A DNA stretch of 59,653 bases, taken from NCBI GenBank assembly GCA_920105805.1, contig CAKKTI010000069.1:15642-75294 (forward strand). The letters are read 5' to 3'. Origin of the DNA: Condylostoma magnum. Its lineage: Eukaryota > Ciliophora > Heterotrichea > Heterotrichida > Condylostomatidae. Below are positions 12,189 to 24,300 of the stretch, in pieces (position 1 is the stretch's first letter; the number at the start of each line of letters is the position of its first letter). The position numbers and the translations under genes were made by a program. Below the pieces are notes generated by a model, which was given only the letters and a program-made list of their open reading frames with translations, was not told the origin of the DNA and did not search any database.

Positions 12189-13454
12189 ATGTAAAAAAGG
12201 AAAATTAGATATAATTCAACTCCCCCTCCTAATACAAATAACTAAAACCTTACATACCGCGAAATATACCAAAATAATTCTCTATATGCCAGATATCTAC
12301 CAAACCTACAAGTTCTAAACTCCCTTAAACGAAATAAACTAAATTTTAACATAGATGCCATGCAGTTAGATTAATTCCTTGCTTTTCTTTATGATTTACA
12401 AAGTTTTAATAAGTTAAAAAGAATAGCTGTCTTTGGTAGAAACTTTGACTTTTCATCCCAGCGCAGTGTGTACAACCATAAAGACAGTTTAGGAGGATTT
12501 TTCCCTCGGAAGCCTTAAAAGAAAAAAGAAATCTACTAATAAAGATACTGCAATATACCCAACATAGATGAGAAAAGTCTAAGTGAAATTCATTAAGACA
12601 TAGCTACAAAATGCATAAGTAGAATTATAGGCTGTACTACTAAGCTAATGATATCCTTGCAATAGTCACTTCAATCAAACGATTAAATAAGTGAATTGAT
12701 ACTAACTGGCTTAAAAGTTTCTTTAAAGGGTTGAAACGTATTATCATAAAGTTTCAATTAAACTATCAATTTGTAGTATATTTCATTAAACTATGTAAAA
12801 TTAACAGATTAAGGGTTAAAATAGATTCATCCGGCCCTGTCTTAATTAAGAGCTCTGTATAAGTTGGATCTTTCACACAATTTATTAGGGTAAAAAAGTG
12901 GTTTTTTACTAGGAAAACTAATTTCTACACATTGCAGCCACAAGGACGAGCTAGTATGACTACACGGGCTCCGGAACACACGACCCAATAAAAAGGAACT
13001 ATAAGTAGGATTAAGACTCCTATGCATTGCTAATAATAAGCTGAATGACAAGGCTATCTAAAAGCTCAGCTCATTTTTATACCAGGAAGCTTGACTACAA
13101 GGCCTGGATATACGCTAAAATCCTATAGGAAGTAACGGTATACAAGAAATCTTAAGTGTAATGCAAACTAACAAAAAACTACTATACATTGACATACGAG
13201 GACTTCAAGATGGAAAATTAATATAAACTTACAGGAAAATAACAACTAAATTAATAAGAAACTACGAGAAACAGAAAAGAAGTCTAAGTGACCCAACAGT
13301 CTTCATTCAACAATTACAAAAAATACGATACTGACTAGGAACAACAGGCTCACAGACACATCTTCGTAAACCTAGAAAAATGACAAGAGCAAAAAGTTGC
13401 CGGAGAATGAAAGGCACTCTTAGAACATGGATTATAAATGCAAATACATCATAA
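12189..13454 (+). CDS. Leucine-rich-repeat protein, CEP78-like
   Basis: About 421 residues. LRR strands begin around residue 150 ('LILTGLKVSLKGW', 'LQYISLNYVKLTDQGL', 'LYKLDLSHNLLGQKSG'). After an insert come 'ELVWLHGLRNTRPN', 'VGLRLLCIANNKLNDKAI', 'WLQGLDIRQNPIGSNGIQEI' and 'KLLYIDIRG'. The spacing and the W-x-x-x-LR...P insert match CEP78, a centriole/basal-body protein. The C-terminus is basic. TGA encodes Trp in 'LVWLH' and 'EAWLQG'. An in-frame ATG at 12096 would add 31 residues but overlaps the stop of the previous gene, so 12189 is chosen. The end at TAA 13452-13454 leaves 10 bp to the convergent neighbour. Confidence 0.7.
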
Positions 13455-13464
13455 CTAAATCTTA

Positions 13465-14304
13465 CTACAAATCTATTCTTGCTAGTTTCTCCCCAGCCAT
13501 CACATCCTTCTCAAATGACTTCATTTCTTCCTACAACAAAAATGCAAAATCAATATCATCGCTTGTTGACTGTAAACTTGGGATGAGTAAGCTGTCTAAC
13601 TCCTTATCTTATATAATATCTGGCATCCCAGGGGCAGCTTTAAGCCGGTACCGCTGAGTTCCTAGTATATTGTCAACTAAATCCTCGAAATCTGGACACT
13701 TTTTAAGCTTCTCCAGTGGTTTTCCTAGTTAAATAAATTATTAGTTTAATTCTTTCAGGTCTACAGTGGCATTAGGCCTGGTTTGTAATAACCATTCACT
13801 ATATTTTTACTTGAAATCCGGGATTATCTCCTCAAGCTTTGCTTAGATTAATGAATTATCTCCAGAAAGGTATTCCTTAGTATAGAAAGCAGTGAATATA
13901 AGGAAAAGTGGTAGTTGTCTACCAAACTGCCTATTCTTTACACTGTTCATTACAGCGTTTCAGTAGTTTACCTCAAACTCAGTCATGAATGTTAGATTAG
14001 CTATCTTGCTCAGTATCTTCAAAGCTTTCTGATAAGACATTCTCAGCAGCTGAGCCTAGTTTAGCGCTATTTTCCTTAGAAATTTTGTGCGTTTTTGATT
14101 TACTCCGGATTTTCTGAAGGTATGCCGACTGTAATTGTAGAACTTTTTGGCTATTTTTTACCTTAAAGGGAATTAGCTTTATGCAGTTCCAGTGAACTTG
14201 GAAAGCTAGTTGTCAAAAAGAAGGCTTATCTCTAGTTTTTAGGCGATTTCCTAGTGTAAGTACATAGGTTACGAAGCTATGCAATCGATTGGCCAATACG
14301 ACAT
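13465..14304 (-). CDS. Unknown basic/helical protein
   Basis: 279 residues, one frame, one Trp encoded by TGA ('EVNYWNAVM'). The N-terminal half is Lys/Arg/Gln-rich ('FYNYSRHTFRKSGVNQKR'), the middle hydrophobic-helical ('QLPLFLIFTAFYTKEYLSG'), the C-terminus acidic. No family recognised. It ends at tandem TAG-TAA (13467-13462), 10 bp from the CEP78-like stop; reading on would overlap that gene. It is divergent from a small ORF, with 43 bp between start codons. Confidence 0.66.
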
Positions 14305-14347
14305 TTTTTATAACTCACAAATAATTAATGTAAAAATTTATCAGTAA

Positions 14348-14710
14348 ATGCTTTTTAGGTTAGGGATAATTATTGGGTAGAGTTGATTTTACTAGGAAAT
14401 ATAGGAACTTTTAGGAGATATTTGGTGAACTGCTTTGATTATAGAAGCTATCTGTATACCTATCTCGAAAAGATTTTGATTATAGATTTGTATTATTGTA
14501 ACTACAAATTTATTAGGATATGAAATAATAAGTTACTTTAAGATTTATTCAAAATGCATCTTTGGAAGATATGCTTATCAAATTTTAGATAAATTAAGAT
14601 TAGTTAATTTTAACAATTGTCATATATAAGAATATGCTAGAATGGACTCTGATGTACATTTCTTGCAAATTAAAAACTACTATAAACCTTTTACTTGTGT
14701 CTATATTTAA
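14348..14710 (+). CDS. Possible small membrane protein
   Basis: 120 residues if TAA 14708-14710 is the stop. It contains several in-frame TGA (Trp) and TAG/TAA (Gln) codons and a hydrophobic centre ('ALIIEAICIPISKRFW', 'ICIIVTTNLLGY'), then a Tyr/Asn/Lys-rich tail. No family recognised. It fits neatly between divergent and convergent neighbours (43 bp and 32 bp gaps), and gaps of 400 bp are otherwise rare in this block. AT-rich noncoding DNA can also give such a frame, so it is tentative. Confidence 0.4.
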
Positions 14711-14742
14711 CAAACAAAACCTATGATAAAAAATTAGTCTAA

Positions 14743-16002
14743 TCAAAGATTCCGTAGTCCATTTAAGTTAGAAGCGGTACTACTTCTAGACATAATAGAC
14801 CTTCTTGCTCTAAAGCTTTAACTTCTTGAACTGGCTTGACTTAGTAATGGATTATTAGCATTGGGAATCCTTTCATTTTAAGGACTTTTGAAATCTTTCA
14901 GCTTCTCTTTGATTTTATCTTCAATTTTTATATTCTTTTAGGACTGAAATGCCCTTTTAAGCGGCTTCATCTCAATTACCTATTTCTAATTATCCTTTGA
15001 AAACAACTCAATACTCTTCTTCATTACTTTAGGTGTTTCTCTACTACTATTAGACCTTTTAATAGCTTCTTTAATTCTTTCTTATTACTTTGCAATTCTT
15101 TCCTGCTCCATCTTATCCTTTATCCTTTAAGCTTTATTCTTCTACAATTATTAACGACTTTAAATGATTTACTCCGCCTTCTCCTTAGCTTGTTACAACT
15201 CCTCGTTGTTTTCTAAAGGATTTAGGACTGATCTATTAGATGATCTTGAACTCCTATACGAAATCTCACTATAAGAGTCAATATTACTTCTCAAGTCTCT
15301 ATTATAGTAATTATCGGTTTAAACTCCAATCTAAACACTTTTTGAGGGCAACTCTGCTTCTTAGTCACTATCTGAGTTTTCCTCTTCAATTATAGTTGAA
15401 GGAACTCCTTTATTCTGTACTTTTTCTAGGTAGTTTTTTATATCAGCCGTTTTTTCATGTAGTTTTCAACTATCTTTAAGAGTTTTTAGTATATCTGATT
15501 TTTTTTACAGCTCTCGTCGTTTATCTTCCTCTAGTAACATCATGTCTTATTAAACTCTTTCAAAATCCTTCTTAGCCTCCCATTTCTTTTACTCTAATTC
15601 TCTTTACCTTCTTTATTTAATTTATTCGTCTAGATCTCTTTACAGTGATCTAATTTTTTCCTGTTCTTTCTACTTTTTCTCTTCTTATGAGGTTTCTGGT
15701 CTATGTGGATAACCATAGAGTTGATCATTAAACCCTGTCATTTTCTCCTGTCTTACAAATTAATCGATTTCCTTTTATTTTTCCTGCATTTGCTGTCTGA
15801 GATATGCATAATGATCATCAGTGTCTCTTTTCCGTTTCCTTTCTTCTCTTTTTTTTGCTTTAAGTCCCTACTTTATATAGTTCTAATATGCTATATCTTC
15901 TTACTCTCTTTGTTTTATGTCTTCTTGTAAACGTTATAATGCATTTTAGTATGCAAATTAATCGTTCTTTTCTATTGCGTCCTAGTCAAGCTTTTTAGAC
16001 AT
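14743..16002 (-). CDS. Charged coiled-coil protein
   Basis: 419 residues, extremely rich in Lys, Arg, Glu and Gln. Coiled coil covers roughly 1-180 and 260-330 ('EQEKIRSLQRDLDEQIKQRR', 'QRIKDKMEQERIAKQQERIK'). A central acidic Ser-rich stretch and a Ser/Arg-rich C-terminus follow ('SRSQSFRARRSIMSRSS'), which look like phosphorylation regions. A short motif 'GFNDQLYGYPHRPET' near residue 96 resembles segments of ciliary microtubule-associated coiled-coil proteins, but I cannot name a family. It ends at TGA 14745-14743. One in-frame TGA (Trp, 'KDSWKLH') lies upstream. Confidence 0.75.
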
Positions 16003-16156
16003 ATTAAATGTTCTGTAAAAGTATTAATGTGAATGTCTTTATAAGGTAGTTTTTGATGTTAACTGCTTACTTAATATGAAATAATACTATCTATATAAGT
16101 ATTATAGAGACTCAAACATAAGTTATATTAACAAACAATATTTTCTATTAGTATAT

Positions 16157-17713
16157 ATGTTAAATTTCGAAGAAATTTTAAGAATATTAATAACCAAGCC
16201 TGAGAAAAGAAAACTAGAGGAAGTTAAATACTTAGTAGACTTAACAAACCATGTAGACTTTTTCTAAAAATTGATTAAGGACCCTGATTTTAAAGACTTT
16301 CACTTTAGATGCTGTTAAAAATTAGAACTTGAGGTTCATGATGAGAGAAGTCGGATAATAAAAAAAGGAGAAATTGGAGATAAGTTTTACATTGTTCTTC
16401 AAGGAAGAGCTGTGATTACAAATCCTGATACAAATTTGAATATAAATTTATAGGAGAAAAATACTAAAAGCTTATTTACTATTTTCCCTAAATTAAGTTA
16501 TCAATGGTTAAACTAAAAAGCAATCAATGATTTTGCATAATTATAAGTACAGAAAATTTCATCTGGGATATAAGATAAATTGACCTAGGCTAGAAGAACT
16601 TTAGTGTTTAACAATAAAATATGCATTGAACAGTTATAAGAAGAAGAAATTATAAACACAGTAGAACAAGGTGATTCCTTTGGAGAATTAGCCCTACTGA
16701 ACGATTCTAGAAGAGCTGCAAATGTTACTTCTATCACCTAAATCTACTTAGGTGTACTGTATAAGAAGGAATTCTAAGTAATTTTAGGAGATTTAATGGC
16801 CAGATAATTAGACAATAAAGTAAAATACCTACAATAAATCTCAATTTTCAGAGGTTGAAGCAAGCTAAGATTATCCAAGCTTTTACATTACTTCAAAGAA
16901 TAAAAGTTTAGGAGAAAGTAAATCGTTTACCAGCAAGGAGAACCATGTAATAAAATTTACATAATCAAATCAGGAGAGTTTATTATATAACAAAGGGTTA
17001 AAATCAATACAAAAGTAAACAGTGATTTGAATAAACTGTAAGATGAGAGAATCGGCTTAAAATTTAGAAAATACAAATAAAAGTTAGGATCCATAAATCT
17101 AATAATGAAAGGGGAAAAGGAGGTATTTGGATACGAGGAGATTTTATAAAGCCTAAAAACTAGAATCAATTTCTGTGAATGTTACTCTCAAACCAGTGAG
17201 CTTTACTGTTTGAATATAGATGATTATGTTGATTCTAGAATGATAAAGGATATTTTGAGGGTATTAAAGAAGCAGACTAATACAGAAAGGTAATTATTAG
17301 ATGAAAACGCGGTCAATTAACAGCACATTGAACAAATTAAGTATAATAACTACATACCGCATATACCACATTAACCTAACACCCCAGATTTGAAATCCCC
17401 TAAAAAGATGGAATATGTTGAAATGATTTCTACTCCTCCATTGAGATCATGAACACCATAATAAAGAAATAAGTCTTTAAGTTCAAACATATACAAAAAG
17501 TACAGAAAGCAATTAGTAAAACAGAAATTCCAAAATGATGTTCGTAGAGTGAGTACTCCTAATTCCATAAAATCTCCATCTATAAAGCGCACTCCCCCTC
17601 CAAACTTCATGAGACACCCTCGCCTAGCCAAATTAACCTTGAACTAAGACGCCTAATTCAAGTTCTCACCTTCAAGGAATAATCTAAACAGGTTAAAATC
17701 TCTTAAAAAGTAA
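16157..17713 (+). CDS. Cyclic-nucleotide-binding-domain protein
   Basis: 518 residues. The first cNMP-binding domain spans about 45-215: 'IKKGEIGDKFYIVLQGRAVI' and, after an insert of ~55 residues, the phosphate-binding cassette 'GDSFGELALLNDSRRAANV', with the Glu and Arg that contact the cyclic nucleotide. A second, weaker domain follows (about 235-355): 'IVYQQGEPCNKIYIIKSGEF', without a clear cassette. The C-terminal ~130 residues are basic and Ser/Pro-rich ('SIKSPSIKRTPPPNF'). This resembles protist PKA-regulatory-like or cGMP-sensor proteins without a kinase domain. A TGA (Trp) near 17451 is read through, because clearly protein-like sequence continues. The end is set at tandem TAA-TAA (17711-17716), 13 bp before the next ATG. 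Confidence 0.84.
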
Positions 17714-17726
17714 TAATATACTAAAT

Positions 17727-18314
17727 ATGACCCAATCAACTCCTTTATAAAAGAGCTACTCATTCTGGTTTAGTGTCAGTGATTCCTCCTAAAAGGCAAA
17801 TGACTACGAAGACACTATAAAACTTCTTGGAAACTTTTCCACAATAGAAGAGTTCTGATAATTTTACTCTTATTTGAAAAAACCGGATGAGGTTCCAGTG
17901 AATACAGAATACCATGTGTTTGTACAGGGGATTCAGCCCATGTGGGAAGACGAGAGCAATAAGAACGGTGCTAGATGAATTCTTAGAGTTTAGAAAGGAT
18001 CTTCCAATTGTTTCTGGGAGGAGCTTTTACTGACTTTAATAGGGGAGTAATTTGATGTTACTGATTAAATTTGTGGAGTTGTTGTATCAGTGAGGCAAAC
18101 TGAGGATATTTTTGCAGTGTGGGTCAGAAGTAGTTAGGATATAGCTGCTAAAAGGTCAGTTGAAGACACACTGAAAAGCATTTGGTAGTTAGGAGATAAT
18201 GTGCTGCTAGAGTATAAAGAGCATCCAAATATACAGAGTCATAGTGCTAGGAATAATAGGTACAAATAGTGTTTTATAAGATGCAAAATTGTGATTCATA
18301 TTTATAAGTTTTGA
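17727..18314 (+). CDS. eIF4E family cap-binding protein, eIF4E2/4EHP class
   Basis: 195 residues, the family's usual core size. It binds the mRNA 5' cap. Blocks: 'YSFWFSV', 'IKLLGNFSTIEEFWQFYSYL', 'GIQPMWEDESNKNGARW', 'CFWEELLLTLIGEQF', 'ICGVVVSVR'. The position of the first cap-stacking Trp of eIF4E-1 ('TWQANL') is Tyr ('NDYEDT'), as in class II 4EHP; the second ('PMWED') is kept as TGG. The Trp residues of 'EEFW' (44) and 'GARW' (84) are TGA, so a factor acting at translation initiation itself needs TGA readthrough as Trp. It ends at TGA 18312-18314. The start at 17727 lies 13 bp after the previous stop. Confidence 0.93.
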
Positions 18315-18376
18315 TGTTTAGTAAATAATCTTTAGAGTCGAGATACGGCAAAACACTATCTAATTCTCCTTGTATT

Positions 18377-19435
18377 ATGGATAAGTATAATAAGACCTAA
18401 TAGTTCACCAGTTATACTCAATTACCACCTCAAAAAATACTAAAAAGCAATCATAGATGCAGAAAATAATCAATTTAATTAAGGTTGTCATAAAGCCCTA
18501 TCAAAAATGATAGAAATAAAGGGTAATATTAAATGAATATATTAAATGAAAGTTAAGATTAGTAAAAAGTTGGATTAAGGAATAGAAGACCTATGATAAA
18601 ATTTGATGAAAGTAAGCTTACACAGGATATGAGCCCATGCTCAAAGAACCTAACTCCTCTAATCCCAATTCATTCCTCTTTTTCAGATCAAAGCTTAGTT
18701 AAAAATAATGCCATCTAATTAAATGATAAAATTAGTCATAAATGAGCCAAAATAAAGACGAATTAAAGCGTGAATGTAAAATAAGCGTTTATTTATGATA
18801 ATATAAGCAGTCTTAATAAGTTAAAGTAATAAATCAATACATGCTAAAATACCTAATAAGTTTTTGAAATAAGTAAAGAGTTTTTCTAGGAGTATATAGA
18901 CAAAAATCCAGATTCTAATAAAATATTAACTGTTATTAAAGATGCTTATGATAAATATATAAAATAACTAGTGCAAAAAAATGATACAGCAAAGCATAAG
19001 ATTTCACAATTATAAGAAAAAGTTATGATAACCAATTAATAAATAGAGAAAATAAGATCGGAGTTTTTCTCTGTTATAAAATAGAATCGAAGATATACAA
19101 AGAATGCGTCTTCCTTATAATTTGAATTATAAAAGGAGAAAAAGCTTTTTACTGCTGAGCAAGCATAAAATAACAGATATATTTATACTCTAAAGAAAAA
19201 GGAAGGCTAGTATATCAAATTACTTAATATTTTGTAAGATAAGGGTATAGAACTAAGAGATATTTATGACAATTTTATCAAACAAAATCAAGATGATTCT
19301 TTCTACTAATTAATATCTAAAACTCCTAATAACAAGTTATAAAAATTCACAGCTTCTGCAATTATAAAAAAAAAATTTGAAGAAAAGGATGAGAGTTTTG
19401 ACTCTTCATCAGAATCTTTAGACAGTTATGATTAA
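18377..19435 (+). CDS. Coiled-coil protein, Gln/Asn/Ser-rich N-terminus
   Basis: 352 residues if TAA 19433-19435 terminates. The N-terminal 150 residues are low-complexity with many stop-codon-encoded Gln. From about 175 a coiled coil runs to about 290 ('ISQLQEKVMITNQQIEKIRS'); the C-terminus is acidic ('EEKDESFDSSSESLDSYD'). No family recognised. The downstream ubiquitin-like gene is in the same frame 66 bp further on, with TAA codons but no TGA between, so a fused product cannot be ruled out from sequence alone. The acidic end and the Met-Gly-Cys start of the neighbour favour two genes. Confidence 0.62.
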
Positions 19436-19501
19436 ACTTTTATAAATTTGGTGTAAAAAATGGTATCAAAATTGACATATAAATCAACAATTTAATAAAA
19501 T

Positions 19502-20425
19502 ATGGGCTGCAAGAGTGCTAAATAAAGAGGAATTAATATAAAGGCTGTATTTGATTAAAAATATTTCATAAATCAGGAAGTTTGACTCAGCTTTTCCTGT
19601 AATGGCAACTTAGCTAAAATTATCTAAGAATTAAAGAAAAGATATATGACCTTTGAGTACTAAAAACAGGATTTAGTGCTAACTTTAACTTATAATAACA
19701 CTACATACACAATGAGGGATTAATAGTCTCTTTCCTAAGTCGGTATTAAAAGCAATGATGTAGTATATATTAATTGCATAAATTAATCACTTAATATTGT
19801 CACTCTATAAATAATCGCATTTGCTGATAGAATTTTAAAGCTAGGGGTTAATATTGACAAATAACAAACTGTTTATGCCTTAAAGATACTGCTGAACTAG
19901 TAGTATGGAATTGAGTTTAATTAGATGTAATTACTTAGAAAAGACCTTTTACTGGATAATTAGTGTTAAATTAAAAGTTTTGGTATAGTAAATGGAGAGG
20001 AATTAATAGCCATTTCTAGTGAATGATCTCAAGCTAATTAAGACTTTAGTATACCAGCGCCTTGGAAAATAAAGAAATCAGGGTTAATTTTAGGCGGAAT
20101 CTGTAGAAATAGACTTTGTTCTGCGTATAAGTAAATCGTATCAATCTCCAGATGCTTTGGGCAATTTGATATTATGATAGAGATTGCAGGCTAGTTTCCA
20201 TGTGCAATATGTAATAATGATCTACCTGACTTGTATAATTTTGGTTTTATAAATTGTTTTGTTGATTTTTAGTGAGTTTTGTAAGATGAATCGGAGGAGA
20301 AAAGGCTTATTGAGTATGAAGAATATCAGGAATTTGAATGTAGTAGCAGAAACTGGAAATCATTAATAGTAGATGTGAGGCCAAGATAATTATTTAATAA
20401 AATTTTGGGATAAGTAATTCTTTGA
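19502..20425 (+). CDS. Double ubiquitin-like-domain protein, predicted N-myristoylated
   Basis: 307 residues beginning M-G-C-K-S, a good N-myristoylation plus palmitoylation signal, so likely membrane-tethered. Two ubiquitin-like folds: about 15-95 ('LTYNNTTYTMRDQQSLSQVG', 'IKSNDVVYIN') and about 97-170 ('LRKDLLLDNQCQIKSFGIVN', 'GEELIAI'). Then comes a Cys-containing module ('GICRNRLCSAYKQIVSISR', 'PCAICNNDL') of a type I recall in ciliate ubiquitin-domain proteins, possibly zinc-binding. TGA encodes Trp in 'EVWLSF' and 'SSEWSQ'. The end is set at TGA 20423-20425, 35 bp from the convergent gene. Exact function unknown; a ubiquitin-pathway or signalling adaptor is the likely role. Confidence 0.7.
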
Positions 20426-20460
20426 GATATTATGAGTAATATTTCCAGTTTAATTTAGAG

Positions 20461-21316
20461 TTATACAGGTTCTCTACAGTTCAATAAAACAATTCCAACA
20501 CTATGAAAATTTTACCCTCTTATCAAATTGACAAACCTGCAGGTTAATTATCTTTCACTATGAATTGAGGGCTTATTATCCTTTTCAGACATACAATACA
20601 CTATATAAAGCTACTCTAAAACTATACTATTAAGTATCAAATGCTCTAATACATTAAACTTTTTGTATTTATTGTCCATGTATCTAATAAGCATAGGTAG
20701 CATTAAAATTTAGTAGTTTTGATTTATATTAGGAGTTTAAAATACAATAAGTCGTTTGCTACAATTTCCGCAAAATAAACCACTGAAATCGACATTTTTT
20801 CATAGCTCCTTAATTTCCCTCTTATCATATGAGAACACTAAATTTATAATAGTTTAGGCCTTTAAACAAACTTTTAAGGCTTAATTATTAATCTTACTAC
20901 TTATACCTTTGATTTTTTAACTAATAACACTCATTCCTAGCTTTTCCTAGGAAATTTTACAATATAGAGCATCTATAAATCTTTAAATGATTTTGTTAAA
21001 ATAAGACAGAATTAAAACAAATAAATTAAATATTCTTGCTTATGACATTAATACACACCTTTCTCCAATCTTTTACTCCGTAATACACTGATTTACCCTT
21101 CCCTCAAATTTCTTATATATTCGTTTCATACTTTGAAAGTGCCATTTTTTCCTGTTCTGCTACTAAAAATCTCTCAGAATTTCTAAAACATGAATTTCTC
21201 CTAAACTACTTTAATTCCCCTTCCAATATGCTACAATCTCGCTTAAAATTGAACTCCTGACACACATGCCGAATATCACATTTCAAATCTCCCAATTTCT
21301 TTTCAAATTTTCCCCC
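20461..21316 (-). CDS. Unknown protein, two frames joined by a candidate 16-nt intron
   Basis: Two protein-like frames abut. The 3' part (21038-20461, ~193 codons) has 'LILSYFNKIIQRFIDALYC', 'KRLIVFQTPNINQNYQILML' and 'VDFSGLFCGNCSKR', with a Cys-x2-Cys pair. The 5' part (about 21316-21055) is charged and coiled-coil-like ('RFLVAEQEKMALSKYETNIQ'). Removing 21054-21039 joins them in phase into about 279 residues. Without the intron, an ATG at 21048 gives a 195-residue protein. I could not find a convincing start for the 5' part; ATGs at 21360 and 21318 are in another phase, so a further intron may exist. No family recognised. It stops at TAA 20463-20461. Confidence 0.5.
21039..21054 (-). other. 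Candidate 16-nt intron
   Basis: Reverse-strand sequence GTATTAATGTCATAAG, with GT...AG ends and length 16. Its removal brings two open protein-like frames into phase. Heterotrich ciliates are known for 15-16-nt introns. The acceptor AAG instead of TAG is a weak point. Confidence 0.42.
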
Positions 21317-21398
21317 ATTATAAATTTATACGTTTCAAACTAAAAACGACTATATCCCATTTAAAAGCACGGAAAAATTAAAATAGATAATAATTTTA

Positions 21399-24300
21399 AT
21401 GATTAAAACCTTTATCGTGCTTTTAGCTTTGGCTTCAGCTGCTAGAGTTTCATTACCACACCAACAACTTTAACCAAATAGCAAATGGGTTCCTGGAGGA
21501 CTAGAACTCATTTAATCATATGACTGGGGATAATGCGAATGCGACCCAGCATGGCTACAAGACGGATACTGTGACGAAGTATGTAACACCGCCTCATGTG
21601 GGTGGGAGTATGGAGATTGTGCCTATCCCTTCCGTTGCGATCAATGTGACTTCGTAAGACTTTACACTCCTTGTTCTTACTGGCTTAGCTCAACAATATT
21701 TGATGATCTTGAAGACATCGAGCCTTGCTGTGAGATAGATGTCACTTCCGTCACTTTTGAATGGAGTCAATATATCGCAGGTATTAAAACAGAGTACAAG
21801 ACCTTAGAAACTACCTTTACTAAGACCCATCTCGGAGAATCTCAAGATTAATTCAAAACAAAGAGAATTGACTTCCAAGCAGGTGAATATATAGTAGGTG
21901 TATCCGGAAGATCAGGTTGGATGCTTAATTACCTAGTGATCACAACTAATATGGACAGAACATTTGAAATAGGAGATTCTGAGAGCGGTGGAGCTGAATT
22001 TACCGTTGATATTCCATTAGGCTTCCATGTAGTAGGATTTGGAGGAGGTAAGAGAGATTATATTGACTCCTTATGGCTCTACATCAGATCTCACCCTGAT
22101 AACAGATGTGACTGTGATTCCAGTTTACTAGGAAACAAGAAATGTGATACAGCTTGTAACAACGAATAATGCGCCTGGGATCTAGGTGACTGTGAAAAGA
22201 ACCCAGACTGTGATTGTACCATGGAACAATTAATGAATGAATTATGCGATCCTGAGTGTAATACTGAACCATGCTGGTATGATCAGAATGCTTGTCCTAT
22301 TGATGATTGCTAATGTCCTTTAGATAAACTTGGAAACGGAAACTGTGACTGGGGAGAGCTTTGCAATAATGAAAAATGTAAATGGGATGATGGAGACTGT
22401 GAAGATACTCCTGGATGCATTTGCGATCCTCTTTGGCTAGGAAATAATGTATGTAATCCAGACTGTAATAACCTTGAGTGTGAATTCGATCATGGAGATT
22501 GTAAAAGTGAGCCATGTGGAACCTGTTCCTTTAATGCTGTAGGACCATTAGGAAGTGCTGGATAAGATGATCAGGCATTCGATGATATAATGGAATTAGG
22601 AGCTTGCTGTGATATTAGATTGATTGATGTAACTGTAATGCTTAGCGACTCTAATGTAGTAACTGGAATCAGTGCCTCGTATGTTTATGACTATCAAAGT
22701 GAAGCTACTTTAGTCAACAATATAGGAACTAAGGGTACTCCTAATAAGATTACTCTTGCCCCTGGTGAAACAATTACTAAAATTTCAGCTTTTATCAACG
22801 CTAGTGGACAATTTGTATACTTGGAAATCATTACTACTGATAACGATTACTCATATGGAAATCCTATGCTAGGTGGAGCACCCGAAGTACTTTTACTCGA
22901 TCCCAATTACCCAGTTGTTGCTTTCTACGGATCTTATACCACAATCACAACAGGTACTGTGCAAACCTCTAATCTAACTAGTCTTGGAGTATACGCTGTT
23001 CTTGATACTACCCAAGGTTGCAAATGTTTAGTGGATGGTGACTTCTCCAAACTCTTTGATGATGTATGTGATCTAGACTGTTATGTAGAGGAATGCTTAT
23101 TCGATAATGACGGATGTGTTGAATGTGAACACTGTGATGTCCAAACTATCTACAATGACGTATGCGACGAGCATTGCAACACAGCTGAATGTATTTATGA
23201 CAATGGATCTTGTGAGCCTCTTCCTAAAGAATGTCTCTGTCCTTTGGAATTATGGTCAAATAAGGTATGTGATCTTGTATGTAATACTGTAGAATGTGAA
23301 CATGATAATGGAAATTGTAGACCTGACTGTGAATGTGATCATGATTTATTAGGAGATGGAGTTTGTAATGAAGAATGTGACACCTTTGATTGCTTATGGG
23401 ATGATGATGACTGTTTAATCAGTTTCTAATGTGATGACTGCAGATACCACCATTTCTTACCTACTGGCCAGACTCAAACTGGAGAAACTTATTTCCACGA
23501 TTTAATCGAATTCAGTGTATGTTGCTAAGTTGAAATCTCTTAAATCTATGTTTCAGTAGTCAACGGATTCATCCATACTATCTCTACTTCTTACATAAGC
23601 GACGGTGTTCCAGTATTCACTGCTACACGTGAAGGATCAGCCTAAGGTGCTCCTGATACTGAACAAACTTTCGTATTGGAAAGAGGTGAATATGTAATCC
23701 ACATGGAAGGACATTATGAAGAGCATGTTACTCATTTGAAGTTTGTTACAAACAAGGGAAATACTTTTGAAATCGGAACACCTGTTGGAAATCAGTTTGT
23801 ATTTGATGTACATGCTACTCTAGACTACAACTTAGTAGGATTCGATGGATCTTATGGAGAGTATCTTAACACCATTGGTGCTTTCTACATAATCGTAAAT
23901 GCTTGTGATTATACTGAATGCTCTTATGACGAATACAGATTCAATGAAACATGTGACTACGAGTAATGCTTTAATGAAGTATGTGGATATGATTGGGACC
24001 AATGTGACTTCCCAGACTGTCCTTGTGACTTAGATCTTCTCTTCAACGGTGAATGTGATCTTGACTGCAATATCGAGGCTTGTAATGGATTTGATTCAGG
24101 TGACTGTGCCCCATACCCCGGCTGTTAAATATGCGAGCATATTATACTAGGAAACGGTGAATGTGATCTTAGATGCAATACTGAAGAATGCAAATACGAC
24201 GGTGGGGATTGTGTACCTAACTGCGAGTGTTTACCAACCATGCTCGGTGATGGAGTTTGCTAATATGAAGACTGTTACAACGAAGCATGTAGATTTGATG

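Noticed and set aside
13427-13657. Forward 76-codon frame starting MDYKCKYIITK
   Set aside because: Lies antisense to the better-supported reverse gene at 13465-14304 and crosses the stop region of the CEP78-like gene.
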